Shown piece by piece: positions 46,391-59,020 of a DNA stretch of 64,000 bases. Below the pieces are notes generated by a model. That model was not told the origin of the DNA. It saw only the letters and a program-made list of their open reading frames with translations, and ran no database searches. The translations under genes and the position numbers were made by a program. Within the stretch, counting starts at the first letter, position 1. The number at the start of each line of letters is the position of its first letter. This DNA is from Kryptolebias marmoratus (lineage: Eukaryota; Chordata; Actinopteri; Cyprinodontiformes; Rivulidae), in the NCBI RefSeq assembly GCF_001649575.2, contig NC_051436.1:9626448-9690447 (forward strand), written 5' to 3'.

Positions 46391-47779
46391 TTTTTTTAAA
46401 AAGAGGACAGAAAGAAGTTCAGCGGTCATATTAATGTTAAAGCGTCGGCTAAATGAACAGCAGCCGGGCTCTAAAGGTCTGTGACAGAAAGAAAACAGGA
46501 TGGTTAAAAAGGAGCAGGACTGTCAGGAAAACAAACCAAACAGAAAAACCTGTCTCCTGGCAGACGCTAGCGAGTGGGCCTGTCAGTCGTCATTGCGTGC
46601 CACTCTCCTTGCTCGACACAGTGAAACTGAGGCAATGTACCCCATAAAATATTCACCAAAGTTGTTTTTTGGCTTAAAAGGGGGAGCGGCGAAAGAGGGG
46701 GGGTGGAGGAGAAATGTGCTGCCGCGGATCTATGGGAAGTCGCCCAAATGCTCCGGATGTCAGGTTTGCTTAAGGCCTCGGTACAAGGGTGCAACAGGAA
46801 GAACAGCAGGGGGTGCAATAAATGTTCACACAAATGTACCCCGTACCGTACCATCAGTCTCCACAGCCAAGAAAAGCTCTGCCAAATCTGCTGTATCCTC
46901 TAGAGCTTTTACCATAGGCTACTCTTGCTTTTTTTCTTTAAAAAAAAAAAAAAATAGTTCCTTATTTTTACTGGAAATGTTTGATAGTGAAGTAACATCA
47001 TGTCAAAACACTTACAGTTGCTGTTTCCGACCAGAACACCTTAAAACCCGACGACTGTACATTTATTTGCCAATGGGACCCCTTATGTGTAATATGAATA
47101 CCAAAAAACGTTTTTTCACCGTCGCCGATATTGTAAACCTGTTAAGAGGATAAAACAATGTAGAAATCCAGTTATTGCAATGATTGTTTTAAAACAAAGG
47201 TTTTTTCCAGAAGCAAAGCTTTGGATGAGCAGCACAAGTCTCAGATTATTATCATAAACTGTAACTAAGGCCAGCCGTGACCTAGCAACTCATTAACAAA
47301 GCAGGATATGACAAGTTTTATTTATATCAGAGTCAGGGGGGGGAAAAAAAGAGAAAATAATTACCTCCTAATTAAGACATTAACAGAGTCATTTATTTGT
47401 TTTCTATGCAGACAGCTTTGTCTTTGCCTCCAGAAATGTGGTGTGGTGTGGTATGAAAACACGCCATTAGCCGCTGCAGCCACAGCGTCAGGTTTGAAAC
47501 CTAACACAATAACGCCCGGTCCCTTTGTATCAATGTGAAAAAGGTCAAATCTGTCACCAGACTTGATGTAAGCACATTCTGTAACACGTTCTTTTTTTTT
47601 CTGATCTGCAGCTCGGGGTTTTCGGCATCTCAAGAAGAAGGAAAGAACGACAAGTGAACGGAGACGCGGATGCTGCAGAGACGCCCGATCACACGAAGAA
47701 CAAAACCAGCATTTCCTGAAGCAACGCACATCACCCGCCACCTTGCACGCCGATGTTTTAAACAAAAGGATCTTGCTCG
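46391..47779. other. Unique non-coding stretch
   Basis: A 217-codon plus frame at 46500-47153 runs through a poly-A tract and has no domain. At 47612 a good-looking acceptor (pyrimidine run then ctgatctgcag) precedes a basic open frame, but no donor follows and the frame enters family A sequence. Confidence 0.4.
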
Positions 47780-47900
47780 GTTTGTTAGCACTTAAAAGTA
47801 TGTTTTCTGGATGACTTTCAGCTACTACCACACCAAAGTTTAGCTCAGTATCTGTAAAATTGGTTGAGATATAAGCATTTTTGTGATTTTTATTAATTTC
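47780..47900 (+). repeat. Family A fragment, plus orientation
   Basis: ttagcacttaaaagtatg, cagctactaccacaccaaag and gctcagtatctgtaaaattg in family A order, truncated after tttttgtga. Confidence 0.7.
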
Positions 47901-49766
47901 GCCTAATTAATCGAAACCAGGTAAACATCACTCAAGACCCAAGTACCACCTTAGAAACTACTAAGTCTTCCAAGAATCTTTATCACAACAGGCGTTGAAA
48001 AAACAGTGGTACAAATTTCTGATATCTGACATTACCAAGCAAACAGACCAACCTCTAACCTAAAACACCTGCTTTTTAAAAAAAATCTTGACTTAACCCT
48101 TCAACGAACCCAATAGGCATAAGGACAAGCAACGAGTCCTGATCATTCTCGTCTCAGCTGTGTAGGACCCCAGTATGAACCATTTCAGGACACAATCAAA
48201 GCTTAATGATGACAGGATGAGAAGAAAGTGAGGCGGACACAGAAACAAAGCGGTAAAAACGACTCTACAGCTTCACTAAATAGGTTGTTTACGTGTCATT
48301 TCGGTCTTTCTACGTGGATCCACCATAAATGGTTTATAAAAAAATCTGGAGATTTAAAGTTGGTTAAAGAAACTCGGCTTTTCTCCTCAAAACCTCAGTT
48401 TGCGTGTGGACGGCAGGTGCAATCGCAACAAACAAGTGCATCTCCATTTTTTTTTTTTTTTTAAATACAGAGAATAGTGCAGTCGTCCAGGAAACTGAAT
48501 TAAAGACAACTCCTCAAGTGAGACGCAAAATAGAACTAAGAATCAAAAACAAAGTAGAGATGATTTTCTTTTTGTTAAATTTGAAATGGTTCTTTTTAAA
48601 AGGTTCAAATAAAAGTCCATTTCGATGCATAGATGTTTCTGATTTTTATGTTTGGCTTGTTTTGCCTCTTCCATTTACACTGGTTCTGTTTTCGTTTCTT
48701 GGCTTGGCGTCGTCTGAAAAGCCCAGTGTAAGTGCTTTTGTGCAAGCTAATAGGGAAACAGATTCATTTAAGAATCTCAATTTGCATTTTTTAAGATTGA
48801 AAATCTTTTTTCCCCCCATTAGGCAACTGCCTTGCTGTGCATCTTCTGATTATGTTTTGACGCCGTTAAGAAAGATTTGAGGGTTTTTTTTCATTGGTAC
48901 TTACTTTAGACACCAAAATAGATCCTATCGAAGTCCATAAAAAGCTAATATCTTCCTTATATGTCCCCGCAACCGAATGCTACAACAGTAGCACAAATAA
49001 AATCATTCAGCTTCTGGTCCATATGTATTTCAACCCTGTTTTTTATTAAAAGATGGGGTACACGAGTTTGTCTCATGATTCACATTCTATAAAGCAGCAC
49101 ATAAGATAAGCTAGGCACATAGAGAAATCTAATCAGAACCCCGATGTGGTTTTTTTTTTGTTTTTTTTTTCTTTGTCTATGGAAATGACTAGGTCCTTAT
49201 CGGTAGAGGAGGTTATTTGTGCAGATTCTCGCTGTGGCTCAGTGAAGGGACTCAATCACTGCTGCCCAGCGATAGGCCTTACTTTCGTCCGCTCCCTTTC
49301 TCATCTTTTTATCTGAAGGAGCGGAAATGAAAGGATGGTATCTGGAACTCTCCACGTCTTCGGTTCAGGAGACGGGGGAGAGCGACGAACATTTTCTTTC
49401 AGGCTTTGGCTGTCAGATAAAAAAAATTTAAAAAATAACTTGGTTTATAAATCTGTGCTCGGAAAGAAATACGCCGGCAGTCGGGAACCCAAGATGAGAG
49501 CGGGCTCGACAAAAGGAGAGCATTATGAGGTAATTTGTGTTGCCGCAGCTACAGTTACAACTCGGAGATAATCGAGCTTTTGAACATTTAGCTCAAGTCA
49601 ATCGGGGAACGGTTTGAGAATGTGCTCAGTTGTTAACTTTCACCAGAAACGCCGCAGTCACTGGATTCACTCGTCACCAAAGGCAAGACGGTAAATTCCC
49701 ACAACTTTTACAAACTGCACGAGTATTTAATCAACACCACAGTGACTTTGCTTAAATATGTCAAGC
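47901..49766. other. Unique non-coding stretch
   Basis: No gene or repeat recognised. The segment 49190-49330 is repeat-free and relatively GC-rich. Confidence 0.4.
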
Positions 49767-50348
49767 CAGCGGTCCCCAACCTTTATCAGCTCCACGGACC
49801 GGTTCATTATCAGACAGCATTTTCACTGACCCCGGCCTTTAAAGGTGTGGCGGATAAATACAACAAAATAAAACGATATGAGCGGCATGAAAACTGGGGT
49901 ATTTTTTAAAACTTAATAAACGTAAATCCAACGTGTCCTCGCAGCTTTGTTAGCTGCGTTATCAATATGAACAACAGCCTCTCCTCCCCCTGATGTTCTC
50001 TGGTCAATATGGCGACATTTAAACTTCAAAATAAGAGAGACCAGAAATATAAAGTGCACAAAGAACACAACTCACCATAACTCTGAATCAGTGGAGCCCT
50101 GTGCCTGTTTCTCAGTAACCAGACGGTCCCATCTAGGGCTTCCAGAGACGTTTGTTTTTTACTCGTTTTGCTGCTTGTGGGTTTGTTTTTAGCGGGAACG
50201 GATCATGTGACCTCGATAAGCATTCTGACACGCATCAAGAGTGAGTCGTAGACGGATGGAGTGGAGAGAATCCGCTCAGTTTTTCTAAATAAATGTCGTT
50301 CAGACTCCGAAAATAAAAAAACGGAAGGACAGAGGTTGGGGACCTCTG
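49767..50348. mobile_element. Non-autonomous hAT transposon, 582 bp
   Basis: Left end cagcggtccccaacct and the inverse of the right end cagaggtccccaacct differ at one of 16 bases. The flanks are tgtcaagc (49759-49766) and tgttaagc (50349-50356), an 8-bp duplication with one difference. The interior has tccacggaccggttc near the left end, typical of this group. No transposase frame. Confidence 0.9.
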
Positions 50349-51039
50349 TGTTAAGCCTTTGGAGGGTGGGGTAATGATACATGTATTTGTACGCAATGAT
50401 TTCAGTAATGGTCTTCTGGTTCAGGACACATGCATACTGAATAGTACAACAGTGTTTTAAGACGCTGTACAATGCAGAACGTTTATGAACGGAACTAAAT
50501 GTAACTCCCCCTCACAGTTTAATATAGTGGAGAAGGTAACAGCTAACAGGTACATGTGACGGTGAACTAGCAGCGGTAAGGTTTCAGTGCTCGGCTGGAG
50601 CTGGTTCTTTACTTGTTCTTAACAGATATAGTTAAGAACCTGTTTGGTTTTTCCCAGGCCCGTGGGCCGACTCGGAGCCATGTCTTTACATCACATTTAA
50701 AAGCTCTTCCAGTAAATAATTGATCCTCCCTCTGTTGTACTTCTGTTTCACTAGAGGATAACAGAGCAGAGAGACACTTTATCTTCACAGATCACAGATT
50801 AAACGATTATAAATGGCATTTCAAGCAGCGTTTATGAATTCAGTTGAAAACTGATTGTGAAGGCAACTTTCAACCGCTGCCTGGTGCCACATGACTGCCA
50901 AATTTCCAAAAAATTCAAATGAAACACACAAACTGTAGAATGGAAGACTATAAAGGTGATATTCCACAGCTAATTTGACTTTAAATTCGTGGCAAAGTAT
51001 TTTGTAGCACATTTGGCAAAGTAAAAGTCACACTAACTG
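50349..51039. other. Mostly unique stretch
   Basis: The segment 50590-50690 (ggctggagctggttctt, gaacctg, cgtgggccgactcggagcc) resembles a known-looking fish repeat and may be a relative of 63715-63850. Nothing else recognised. Confidence 0.35.
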
Positions 51040-51190
51040 CGTATTTTAAACTCACATTTTGATCGGTCGTTGGTCTCCATAAGCCTGCCTTCAACTACTG
51101 ACAAAAACAGTTTTTTTCTTAATCCCAAAGCCAGAGCTTACAATCGTGGAAACAGAATGAGCTCATGCTAAGTGAGTTCATAGGACCCTC
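51040..51190 (+). repeat. Family B fragment, middle part
   Basis: ttgatcggtcgttggtctcc aligns with 40828-40850, and ccagagctt, tggaaacag, tgctaagtgag with 14920-14965. Confidence 0.55.
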
Positions 51191-51229
51191 TGATTTCCAT
51201 GCACGATAAGTCCTGGTTTCAACTTCCAG

Positions 51230-51475
51230 CCCGTCTCAGGGTTCTGTAGTTTCCTCCCACAGTCCAAAAACACGCACATTAGGTGAATATGAGACAATAA
51301 ATTAGCTGTAGGTGTGTGAGTGAATGGTTGTTTATCAGTCCTGTGATGGATGGGCGACCTGTCCAGGTTGTACCCCGATGACCACTGGAGGGCGGTCAAT
51401 GGAGTATAACCTGGAGAGCACCGACTCCCCGTGACCCTGAGGAGGATCAAGTGGCTGCGGAAAATAGATGGATGA
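51230..51475 (+). mobile_element. RTE-like LINE 3' end or derived SINE tail
   Basis: tttcctcccacagtccaaaa, agctgtaggtgtgtgagtg, cctgtgatggatgggcgacc and tgtccaggttgtacccc follow the common fish order, ending in aaatagatggatgag. Related to 2565-2850. Confidence 0.7.
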
Positions 51476-51862
51476 GCAAAAATATTGTTTTCAGTCAACT
51501 CCGTGGTTGTCTGAAAATATAAGACCAAAACAAAGGGGAAAGAAAACCGAATGACTAAGATTTGGAAATAATGCTTTTATCAGACGAGGTGACTGAACAA
51601 GATTCGGTTGATTTAAACGGTGCGACAATAATCAACCGTTTTGGTGTAAAGCATTGATTGGAGGATGCCTTTTCCTATTTCCACAAATTCACAAAATAAA
51701 ACAGTCTAAAATGATTTCAGAAGGACCACTATTTTTTTTTCTTTAGTTTTTTACTCTACCAATCAAATATCCAATGAAATAAGGGGGAAAAAGAAAAAGG
51801 TATGCTTGAAAAAATAAATAAATAATACATTTTGGGGGGGTTTTCATAATGTTGAATCTTAC

Positions 51863-51949
51863 CTTGACATTGTCGCCTCGTGTCAGGATGTCCCAGAGTG
51901 TGTGTCGAAATTTGGTCAGATCCATTTCACGGCCACCTCCCAACAAAAC
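51863..51949 (-). CDS. Candidate internal exon of an unidentified minus-strand gene
   Basis: The best coding evidence in the window. On the minus strand the acceptor ctcttacccccag and donor aag/gtaaga bracket 87 bp, exactly 29 codons, phase 0 at both ends. Only one frame is open; the other two have stops. It reads VLLGGGREMD then TKFRHTLWDILTRGDNVK. The second part is predicted as an amphipathic helix (F..TLW.IL) followed by a turn, unlike random translation. The ATG inside follows Lys/Arg-Glu and is not taken as a start because a good acceptor lies upstream. I do not recognise the family. The nearest phase-compatible exon is 36596-36659. No promoter or first exon could be found to the right. 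Confidence 0.6.
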
Positions 51950-52189
51950 CTGGGGGTAAGAGCACCATCAGCTGCAATCTTTTTCCAGTCAAACTACACC
52001 AAAAAAAAAAACAAGTAGATTTATTTTCACATACTGTAGCACCACTCTTTCCAAACTTTTCAGCTTTTATTCTACAAAATAAAAAGATTCGGAGATTTGT
52101 CGTCCAAACTTTTGCTAATTGAAGTATATAAGTACATTTACCAATAAATTGGTTTTATCCTTTTGTAACACCTAAAGCTCAATAAGCTA
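51950..52189. other. Unique stretch flanking the candidate exon
   Basis: Upstream intron in minus-strand terms; nothing else recognised. Confidence 0.35.
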
Positions 52190-52247
52190 ATGTCGTTATG
52201 TTTAATAACCCACGGTGGAGTACGGACCCCAACTTTAGGAACCACTG
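52190..52247. mobile_element. Solo hAT right end
   Basis: accccaactttaggaaccactg is the inverse of a cagtggttcctaaag-type end like that at 3508. No left partner was found. Confidence 0.45.
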
Positions 52248-53267
52248 CTGTAGCATAATACATTCAAGAAGTCAACCACTGGTCCACAAATAATGATAGT
52301 TTTACAGGTTTTCCTTTGATTTCAAATCCCTGTTTCAACAGCAACGAGGAAGACGTTTTAGTCCAATACGATTCATCAGGAACAACGTTTCATTTATCCA
52401 CGGTATAAACTAAACGTACGCTTTTAATTCACTGCAGAACACGCGTATCATTCCTCCTGTCTCAACAGACAGAGGCTCCCGCAGGGGAAAACTACTGACA
52501 AGCGAATTAATCTGCAGCCTTTTGCCAGTTGAAATGGAAGTCAGTCAGGCGGCGCATACCAGTGAATGCCCATCAGTCACAAGACCTTGGTGCAAGGCTG
52601 AAAAAATTTAAAAAAAAAATGAAAAATTTAAGACTGCTGTGCAACGGAGGTAAAAAAAAAAAAAAAGGGCAAAAGAAGGGTGGAAGTTGGTGCAGTTTTC
52701 AGTGTTTATTCATTGGAAACAGTGTCACCTGGAAGCCATTTTGGGGAGTGATGCATCACAGTGGGCACTGACCTTTAGATACTACGCACAATTAGGCTAA
52801 GCTAATAAACACAGCCGGGATTTGGACGTGTGGACTGGAAGGCAAAAGTCCACTGAATCAACCTGAGTTTAAACGGCATGAAGTCCCTCCATCGCTGGAT
52901 AGTCTTTCAAACCTGAACTGAAATTTGTTGTTACAGAAAAAAAAAAAAAAAAAAAAAGTGTTGCAGACAGACAAGTGTTGCTTCAGGCTGATGTTCACTT
53001 TTTGTTTCAGTTTTTACATTTTTCATTCGATTGCTTTCGAGCCTTTGTTGTAAAGTCATTGTAATAAACACAGATGATTATCAATTATTGTTTTTAAAGG
53101 AAGGAACTGCTTTATATTACGTTTAACTGACATTTTGTCATTGGTAGGATCTTACATAAGTTTAAACACCAGTTTGGGCTTTGGGTCCATGGTTTAATTT
53201 GCTCTTTATTAAAAAAAAAAAAAAAAAGAAGCTTCATTGTAATAACAAATAATGTTATATAAACTAG
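52248..53267. other. Unique stretch with poly-A tracts
   Basis: Poly-A runs at 52937-52957 and 53211-53227. No gene recognised. Confidence 0.45.
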
Positions 53268-53345
53268 GGCGGGACAATACGCCCTAAAACTAATGATATT
53301 TTGGGGCTTTACGCTCTAAATCACTGTATTAATGTTATTTTTAGG
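53268..53345. repeat. Fragment of agggcgggacaata... DNA repeat
   Basis: tagggcgggacaatacgcc and ctaatgatattttggggc follow the order of a common fish element with an agggcTGGGCGATA-type end. Single end only. Confidence 0.4.
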
Positions 53346-53479
53346 AAAATAAGTTTGAAATTTCTAATGGACCTTTTTCCCCAGAAGCCATTTGTGTTTT
53401 CTTGATAATAATAATGTAAATCTTGAAACAATCCTGGCTTGTATTTGTTTTATTTTGGGGTTTTTTTGCCAAATTTTGC

Positions 53480-53710
53480 TGGTGTAGATTCTCAGTCATC
53501 CGGGACATGGAAAATCAAAAAAAAAAAAAAAAATCGGGCTTCTGCTCCATAGAATGTGGCGTTCCAAGCTTTCATAACCACTTAGTTTAAAAGCTTAGAA
53601 CTCCACACTCTGCGTTTTTTTGTTTTTTTTACTAAGAAAGCTCCTTGAAGGGAAAGCAAAACGTCTTCAACTACAGAACACAAGCCCAGCTGTTTTGTTA
53701 TTTAACTTTG
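53480..53710. repeat. Fish interspersed repeat, relative of 12250-12425
   Basis: tctcagtcatccgggacatg, aagctccttgaagggaaag, caaaacgtcttcaacta and an inverted acaagcccagctg at the right edge. Confidence 0.5.
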
Positions 53711-54714
53711 CTAATTCTTGTGAATCATCAGCCGTGGGAGTCGACGGCTTTTGTTTGTGTTTTTCTATCTCTGTCAAATGAATTTAGTTAGGCACAAGCT
53801 GACCCCAGGTATTTCAGGGAAGACTGATAAATCTGTGAAGCTTCCAAGTGTGGGAATATTTATGGATTAACTATTAAAAATAAAACGAATAAACTTCAAA
53901 AATCTAGCTGTACTTGTGAATTGATGACAAAAATCACACACACACACACACACAGGTAATTACATTATTGCCCTCCTTTTGGTGGCAGGTGATAATAAAT
54001 GGTAGATAATAAAAGTTTCCAAAGCCATAAAATCAACAATAGTGGTTTAATTAACCCAAAACTGGATCATTAATCGTAGTGATTAAATTTCACAACCTAA
54101 GTGCTTTTAATGAATCATCCAGGTGAAATTAAGCAGCCGTGTAATAAGTCTATAAAGTGTATCTGAACTACAGAGTCTAAAAAAAAAAAAAAAAGATCCA
54201 ACTCTGTGTGTAAAAAAAAAAATAAATAAACAGAAAAGAAGTTTTCCTCTTCATACAGTCAAACTATTACAAAGGCTGATAAAACGGTATGCAGAGTTAT
54301 TACCTGACGAGAGAGAGGAGATCACATAACACGGTTACATGCTCAGGCCATGTTATTTGATAGATCCAGCTGGTTCCAGGAGCACAGCTTCACAAACACC
54401 ACTTTTATCTACCTGGCATGAGAATATTGGGTTTCCAGTCAGTTATGAAATGTATCGCCTTGCAAGTATGTGGAAACAGCACAAACAAAGAGATGAGACA
54501 TCTATTACCATGAACCCACACAAGTGAAAATATTATGACTCCCACGCAGTACCGCTACATAAGCGTAGACTATCTAAAAAAAAGCACCAACTCGAATCTC
54601 CTCGTCTGAAAAGTGAAGCCAATGCAGACATGCTTTAAACTGAGTTGTTTCTTATAGCCTCTATAGACTTCGGTGACAAAAACGAGACATCAATTTTAAC
54701 TTGATCTCACTTCA
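53711..54714. other. Unique stretch with microsatellites
   Basis: (CA)n at 53935-53954 and A runs near 54180-54230. No gene recognised. Confidence 0.45.
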
Positions 54715-55275
54715 CTGCATGAACCTTCACAAGTGGTCAGCCCGATTCAAAATGGCTGCCACAGTCAACTGACCTTCACAAAAAAAGGTCGAACTCAGTG
54801 AATTTCACAGATTTTGACTTAACGTTTGGTGTGGTAGTAGCTGATACTGATCCCCAACGCACATTTGGAGTGCTAATAGATTGCACGAGGCCTTTGTTTG
54901 AAATGTTGCCATTAACTATTAGGGTCTACCTCTGTCTGTTAGCAAAATATCTCATGAACCATTTTAGTGGTTTCAGTGAATGTTTATAGGAAATACTCCT
55001 TGGATGTACAGCGACTAGTGATTAACTTTTAGAGGCAACTCAATTAAAGATGGCCGTCACAGCTAATCAACATCGGCCAACGCAAAAATGGCTAAAACTC
55101 AGTAAATTGTACAAATATTGAGGTAAAATTTAACATGGTAGTAGCTGAGAGTCACTTACACCACATATTTTGAGCATGAGATTACACGTCACATTATTTT
55201 CAAGGTTTGACCCAAAACATAATTTCTCAGTTTAAGATAATCTTTAAATATGCATTCTTTTAAGGATTGCTATAG
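54715..55275 (-). repeat. Family A dimer, minus orientation, with end hairpin
   Basis: gtagctga markers at 54837 and 55141, exactly 304 bp apart. The right edge has the hairpin gcattcttttaaggattgc (55252-55270), the counterpart of 19659-19677. Confidence 0.85.
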
Positions 55276-56582
55276 CTTTTAATATTATTTTTGGCTTTTT
55301 TCAGTGTTTATCATTAAGACGTAGAAAAAGAATTTGGCCTCTAGAAAGTAGATTTTGCATTCCAAATAATATTACTTTTGAGTGTACAGTCATACTAGTT
55401 ATGTGTACGTACAATCTATATTTCTCAGCCGAGTGATCTCCAATTGTCCCCAGCTACATTTATACACACACACACAAAAAGGTCTACAGTTGCTTCTGAA
55501 ATTAACAATCCAAGACAGCATCAGACATACTTCTGTTACTGAAGTCAGTTTGCCTCAAACATCTGTATCATTTAATTCGGGATTTGATATTTGCCAATCG
55601 AAGATAAAATATGTATTTTTTTAATCACTAGTGATCCTACTCTTGGTCTTTTGTGAAGATCTTGACCATGAAAAGGAGGGGAAAGAAAAAAAAAAATCAG
55701 TGATAGATTTCCCAGGGTATCAAGAATACCATTCAGTTTCCCCGTCACTAACCGGTTCGGATCTATACATTCCCCCAGAGTGGTGTGGTCAGATTTAAAG
55801 TCCAGACTGATTCGATTTCAGCCTTCTCTGGTAATTTCAGCGATGGAACAAAGACGGCCACAGTTTCTACTTTTAGTCGGCCGTCAGAGATTTTTTAGAC
55901 GCGTCAAGTGATTGCTTCACACTCCTCTGTGAAACCGCTGCGTTATACTACCCCAGGTTAAAAAAAAAACTGTCTGGATTGTAGAAAAAAGTATAAATTT
56001 TGTGATATTTTTGAGGTGAATAAGGTTAAAAAATATATATGAATACTGTTAGTTTAATGATAAAGCTGAAAAAATAGGTGAAAAAATATAGGGGAAAGAT
56101 TTTTTTTTTTTAAATCTAAAATCCTTATTTACAGTAATTGTGACTGAAGTATTAATTGATCCAGCCGATGTTGCTAAGCAACCTAATCATCTTGCAGTAC
56201 GCTGATTAGGCCACCTGAGTCAGGACAGTTATGTAATGGCTAATCAAACCCTAATACTCTGAAATTGTCCAAATAGCTTTTAAACCTGTTGACACAAAGT
56301 TCGGGGGNGGGGGGGGAGTCATAAAGACAAGTTGGTTGTTTCTGCTACTTATTTTGCGTACTAATATCTTTGCCAATATCTCAAAGTCTTATTAGATATG
56401 TCATTTAAAGTCACAATATATTTAACTGTAATGACATTGCTTTTGAGACTTAACTTTTGTAGATTTTGCTTATATATTATTTGAAATAAAACTGAAGCAA
56501 AGCAGACTATAAACATTTTAGGACTCCGATGACACATTCAGAGATAAATGACTGAAAACATGATTTAAGCAAATTAAAACTA
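55276..56582. other. Unique non-coding stretch
   Basis: One unresolved base in a G run at 56308. No gene recognised. Confidence 0.4.
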
Positions 56583-57260
56583 GCATTCTTTTAGGGAATG
56601 CATAATGCCCATTGCTTTGCATGTCAGAGTTTTAAAGAGAGCTCTAGCGTGATCAGTTGGCACTAAAAGTATATGTTGGGGTCGACTCTCAGCTACTGCC
56701 ACTTCAAAATGTAGCTCAATATTTGTAATATCGACAGACTTATCGCCATTTTTCTGTTTGCCAAGGTTGATTAGCTGTTGGGGCCATCTAGAATCAGTTT
56801 GAACTCCAAAAGTGAATCCATTTTGGATGCACGTCCAATCATTTTCAGAGCATCTCATTTGAATCTGTCAGGTGGTTCAAAAGATATTTTGCTAACAGAC
56901 CTACAAGGCTGACAGTAAAAGTTAATCCCAAAGTTTTAACCCAACATCTTGAACAATCTGTTAGCGCTCCGCGTATGTGTTGGGGATGGCTCTTAGCTGA
57001 AACAACACCCAATTTTAGCTGAGTTTTTGTAAAATTGCCCAAGTTACAGCCATTTTCGTGTTGGCCAAGGTTGATTTGCTGTGGCAGCCATCTTGAATTG
57101 AGTTTACTTTAAAGGGTGATCAGTTGCAGACGTATACCCAATGATTACTGTGAGTTTTTTTCCAGTCTGTATAGTAGATCATCAGATATTTTACTAACAG
57201 ACAAACGCGGACCATTAGTTTTGCTCGCCTTTCATGGTGGCGGGGATGATAAAGTTAAAC
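56583..57260 (+). repeat. Family A dimer with both ends
   Basis: Left hairpin gcattcttttagggaatgc (56583-56601), monomer markers agctac (56691) and agctga (56995), 304 bp apart, and a right edge ttgctcgcctttcatggtgg near 57220 followed by cggggatgataa. Confidence 0.85.
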
Positions 57261-58424
57261 CAAACACTGACTTGTGATCAAAGTGTTTGATATATAAGCC
57301 TTGTTGAAAGCAATACTTTAAAATTTGTTTGAGTTTTTGTTTGAGCCAATAAAAGAGAAATATGACGTTCTGATTCTCAAAGAAAATGGAATTGGGAACA
57401 ATAATTTTCCAATAATTAAAATATTTTCGAACTTTTAAGCCTAAACTGTATCATGAAGAAATAAACCAATAAACTTCAAGGCAGAAAAGTAGATGCAGAC
57501 CAATTAGAGTTTTTTTTCATTAACCAATCCCAATGCAGATCTGGCTGATTTCTAATACTGATAATTATTGGACCAATAATTTAGGTGTTTAAAAGCCACG
57601 CCCTTTCCGATCCACTAAACTTTAAAAACGTTAGAACAAGGGAAATTGTTTGGAATTTAGTGATTTAGCCCTGAGGTGGATCGGAACATATTCTTACTTA
57701 TGCTACAGTTTATCAAACCCTCGCCATGAATACAGTTTCTAAGCATTTAGTTTTTTTCCCGTCTAGAAGTAACATTTACTATCCAACCACTTAAACATAT
57801 AAGGATTTGGAAAAATAGATAAGTGTGACATTTTTCATTGAAAAGTTAGCATGGAGTTCTGGTGAACTTCGTCTGAGGTGGCACCGTAAAGAAGAGCGGC
57901 CCCGTCATTAAAAAGCCCCCCCCCCCAGTGGAGGGAGCTCACTGACGAAAGGGCGTAGTGTGTCAAGTGTTCTCAATTTCCACATGTGCCAACTTTTAAT
58001 GGCCTCAGCACGCTTAGGTATGGCCAGCGCCGACTATTTTCAAAATGTCAAAAATCAGCTAATTAATCAGCTGATAGATCAATCGTCCTACTTCAACAAA
58101 AAAAAAAAAAGGCACCATAAATCACAGTTGTTCCTGTGGGCGATGGCATTTATTCAAAGGTACTAAACTGTCATCATCAGCCTGGCTATGAACAGAAATA
58201 ACCCAGGGATATTTTCAGCAAAGTTCACTTTAATGACGTTAAAAAAAAGAAAAAAAAAAAAGGCGTTGCAGTTAGTTTCCTTTAATCAGAGTAATGAACA
58301 CTGCCTTTTTCTTAAGATAAAAAGCAAAGAAGACAGGCAGATGGATCAATTTACAGCATGGCATCAGTCTATGAAATGTTCCCCAGGCCCAGCTACTGAG
58401 GAAAATATAAAGGCCATAGGGTCG
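57261..58424. other. Unique non-coding stretch
   Basis: A C run at 57917-57927 and A runs near 58100 and 58240. No gene recognised. Confidence 0.4.
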
Positions 58425-58540
58425 ACTTATCATGGAGCTAAATGCCAATGTAATTATTAGTGTCTGGAGATAGTGGGAAGGAAAGCGCATCCTGCGGCAG
58501 TACACCATATTTAATTAATGAATGTCACTCTGCAGAGGGA
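58425..58540. promoter_or_regulatory. Candidate conserved non-coding element
   Basis: atgtaattattagtg and tttaattaatgaatg homeodomain-like words flank a GC-balanced core (agcgcatcctgcggcagtac). No coding frame, no repeat. Confidence 0.35.
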
Positions 58541-58909
58541 GTAAGGGGGGGTGTGAGGAAAGAGCAGGAAATGGGGAGGGAGCGAATGAGACTGACAACA
58601 AAACCGATCCTGACTTAAATGTATGACCTCACATCAACAAAACAACACAGACCTGAGTCATAAACTAAGAAGAACAAGTGTTTATTCGTGTTCCTTTAAA
58701 TTAAGATTTATAACAGGGCGCAACTATAGTAACCAAAAGAATTTTGTACCAAACCAATCTTTCAATAATGGGTTTTCGGACAACTAATCTGCAAAAAGGT
58801 TTATATTAAGTAACATACACTTGACCCCAAAATACATAAAAATTCTCAATACCCAAAAAAAAGGTGGGAAATTTGGGTGATCTGATTGTAACTCTGGACA
58901 CCAGAGTGC

Positions 58910-59020
58910 ATGTTTTACATCGATTGATTGATTGATTGATTGAGTAAAATCAACCAAACAATGTTTATTTGTAAAGACTTTCTCAAGCTCAAGGCAACCA
59001 AAAGTGCTTAACAGAGATAA
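58910..59020. repeat. LINE/SINE-tail-like fragment with (GATT)n
   Basis: Tandem gatt (58922-58942), then aatgtttatttgtaaagac and ggcaaccaaaagtgcttaac, which recalls the 3' module shared by many fish retroelements. Confidence 0.4.

Noticed and set aside
46500..47153. 217-codon plus-strand open frame
   Set aside because: It runs through a poly-A tract, has no domain, no clear start context and mixed composition; likely chance.
47594..47820. Strong acceptor-like site followed by a basic open frame
   Set aside because: No downstream donor, and the frame continues into a family A repeat before stopping.
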